Assembly (NCBI RefSeq): GCF_041912895.1
Contig: NZ_JAYSGI010000005.1
Location: 124,001 to 188,000, forward strand
DNA from: Pelagerythrobacter sp041912895
GTDB taxonomy: Bacteria; Pseudomonadota; Alphaproteobacteria; Sphingomonadales; Sphingomonadaceae
Direction of reading: 5' to 3'
DNA: 64,000 nucleotides
The notes beneath the pieces are model-generated. The model saw only the letters and a list, made by a program, of their open reading frames with translations, was not told the DNA's origin and made no database searches. Below are positions 63,293 through 64,000 of the stretch, piece by piece; within the stretch, counting starts at the first letter, position 1; each line of letters starts with the position of its first letter. The translations under genes were made by a program, and so were the position numbers.

Positions 63293-63748
63293 ATGGTGGA
63301 AGCTGCACGCAAGACGCCGTGGCACTTGTGGCTCGTTGGCGTGGTATCGCTGGTCTGGAATGCTTTCGGCGCGAACGACTATACCCAGTCGCAACTGAGC
63401 AACCGCGATTATCTCGCGAGCATGACGCAGGGCATGGGTATCTCGGTCGATGAGATGCTGGCTTATATCGACAGCTTCCCGGCCTGGGCGCACGCCTGCT
63501 GGGCGTTCGGCACGTGGGGCGCGGTGATCGGATCGGTGCTCCTGCTCCTGCGCACGCGCTTCGCCGTCTGGGCCTTTGCGCTGTCGCTGGTCGGGCTCGC
63601 CGGCACCACGATGTATCAGGCCGTCACGCCGCAGCCCGAATGGGCCAGCACCGGCGCGACCGCGATCATGACCGTGGTGATCTGGTCGGTCGCGACGTTC
63701 CTGCTGATCTATGCGATCAGCATGCGGAACAAAGGCGTGCTGCGCTGA
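63293..63748 (+). CDS. Four-helix membrane protein of unknown function
   Basis: A 151-residue membrane protein with helices near residues 11-27, 67-86, 90-108 and 122-144 and a soluble loop between the first two. GAGAGGGG 8 bases upstream supports this Met; an earlier Met lacks a ribosome site. Similar small proteins in Sphingomonadales are annotated only as hypothetical. No motif is recognised. Confidence 0.82.
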   Translation: MVEAARKTPWHLWLVGVVSLVWNAFGANDYTQSQLSNRDYLASMTQGMGISVDEMLAYIDSFPAWAHACWAFGTWGAVIGSVLLLLRTRFAVWAFALSLVGLAGTTMYQAVTPQPEWASTGATAIMTVVIWSVATFLLIYAISMRNKGVLR

Positions 63749-63750
63749 CC

Positions 63751-64000
63751 CTAGGCTTTCGACGCGATCAGCCGGAGATAGGTGTCCGCAACCGCCTGGT
63801 TGATCGCGTCCCAGTCGAAATCCAGGCTGCGCGCCTCGCCCGCCGCGCCGTGGCGCGCGCGCAGGCCAGGGTCGGTGCAATAGGGCGCGATCGCATCGGC
63901 GAAGGCCGCGGCATCGCCCGAGGGCACGAGGCGGCCGGTTTCGCCGTCCTGCACCAGGTTCGCGCTGCCGGTGGCGCCCGCTGCCACGACCGGCAGGCCG
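63751..64000 (-). CDS. Glycosyltransferase, C-terminal end (5' partial)
   Basis: The last 83 codons or so of a GT4-type glycosyltransferase. The frame is open to the right edge, so the rest lies outside the window. The visible part reads LPVVAAGATGSANLVQDGETGRLVP, shown here in pieces as LPVVAAGATG and DGETGRLVP. That is the donor-binding end of the second Rossmann domain, followed by the closing helix SLDFDWDAINQ. Sugar and acceptor cannot be told. Its stop is 2 bases from the stop of the convergent membrane-protein gene. Confidence 0.82.
   Translation of the reverse strand, partial: GLPVVAAGATGSANLVQDGETGRLVPSGDAAAFADAIAPYCTDPGLRARHGAAGEARSLDFDWDAINQAVADTYLRLIASKA

Overview
This 64 kb window is a contiguous piece of chromosome from an alphaproteobacterium. 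It is most likely a member of the Sphingomonadales, probably the Erythrobacteraceae. This placement is an inference from very high GC, the alphaproteobacterial division and cell-wall (dcw) cluster order, MurE with the meso-diaminopimelate motif DNPR, and the cobA-DUF2849-cysI-DUF934-cysH operon. It also fits the many Ala/Arg/Asp-rich proteins. Coding density is very high and almost all genes are housekeeping. I see no CRISPR array, intact prophage, insertion sequence, rRNA or secretion/defence island.

Layout. 1-5.8 kb: the end of tamA and all of tamB (outer-membrane assembly). 5.8-7.5 kb: an orphan GH24 lysozyme divergent from a small XRE regulator and a membrane protein, with a striking palindromic operator between them. 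7.6-12.3 kb, minus strand: glnA, glnB, argC, an SH3-like protein and an M17 leucyl aminopeptidase. 12.4-14.05 kb: an RsiV-like lipoprotein and methionine aminopeptidase. 14.05-15.4 kb: a 144-bp palindromic repeat and ccmB/ccmA. 15.5-20.9 kb: pterin dehydratase, an SDR, an S9 peptidase, an AlkA-type glycosylase, a ferredoxin and cysteine synthase. 20.9-22.1 kb: two membrane/periplasmic proteins of unknown role.

22.4-41.2 kb is the complete dcw cluster in the order mraZ, rsmH, ftsL, ftsI, murE, murF, mraY, murD, ftsW, murG, murC, murB, ddl, ftsQ, ftsA, ftsZ. Nearly every junction overlaps by 1-14 bases, which points to one transcriptional and translational unit. It makes UDP-MurNAc-pentapeptide, lipid I and lipid II, and feeds the divisome. 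The only sizeable internal gap, ftsA-ftsZ, carries a perfect DnaA box, a CtrA-like half-site and a GANTC site. A SPOR-domain protein follows ftsZ.

43-49.5 kb: YbjN-like protein, Bax inhibitor-1 family protein, a proline-rich lipoprotein, tRNA-Ala(CGC), a hairpin-rich non-coding stretch, obgE, proB and an NAD(P)-dependent epimerase. 49.5-53.4 kb, minus strand: assimilatory sulfate/sulfite reduction genes with sirohaem synthesis (cobA, DUF2849, cysI, DUF934, cysH). 53.5-57.8 kb, minus strand: MscS-type channel, metC-like lyase, sulfurtransferase and a Pro-rich membrane-anchored protein. 57.9-59.7 kb: queF and fumC. 59.8-64 kb: tRNA-Thr(TGT), a conserved unknown protein, rarA, a PadR regulator with a DUF2218 partner, a membrane protein, and the 3' end of a glycosyltransferase cut by the window edge.

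I found no convincing new multi-gene system. The most useful leads are regulatory: the ftsZ intergenic module, 10-bp-phased G-run repeats upstream of mraZ, the XRE operator array, the PadR palindrome over a -10 box, a hairpin string behind tRNA-Ala, and two families of intergenic repeats.
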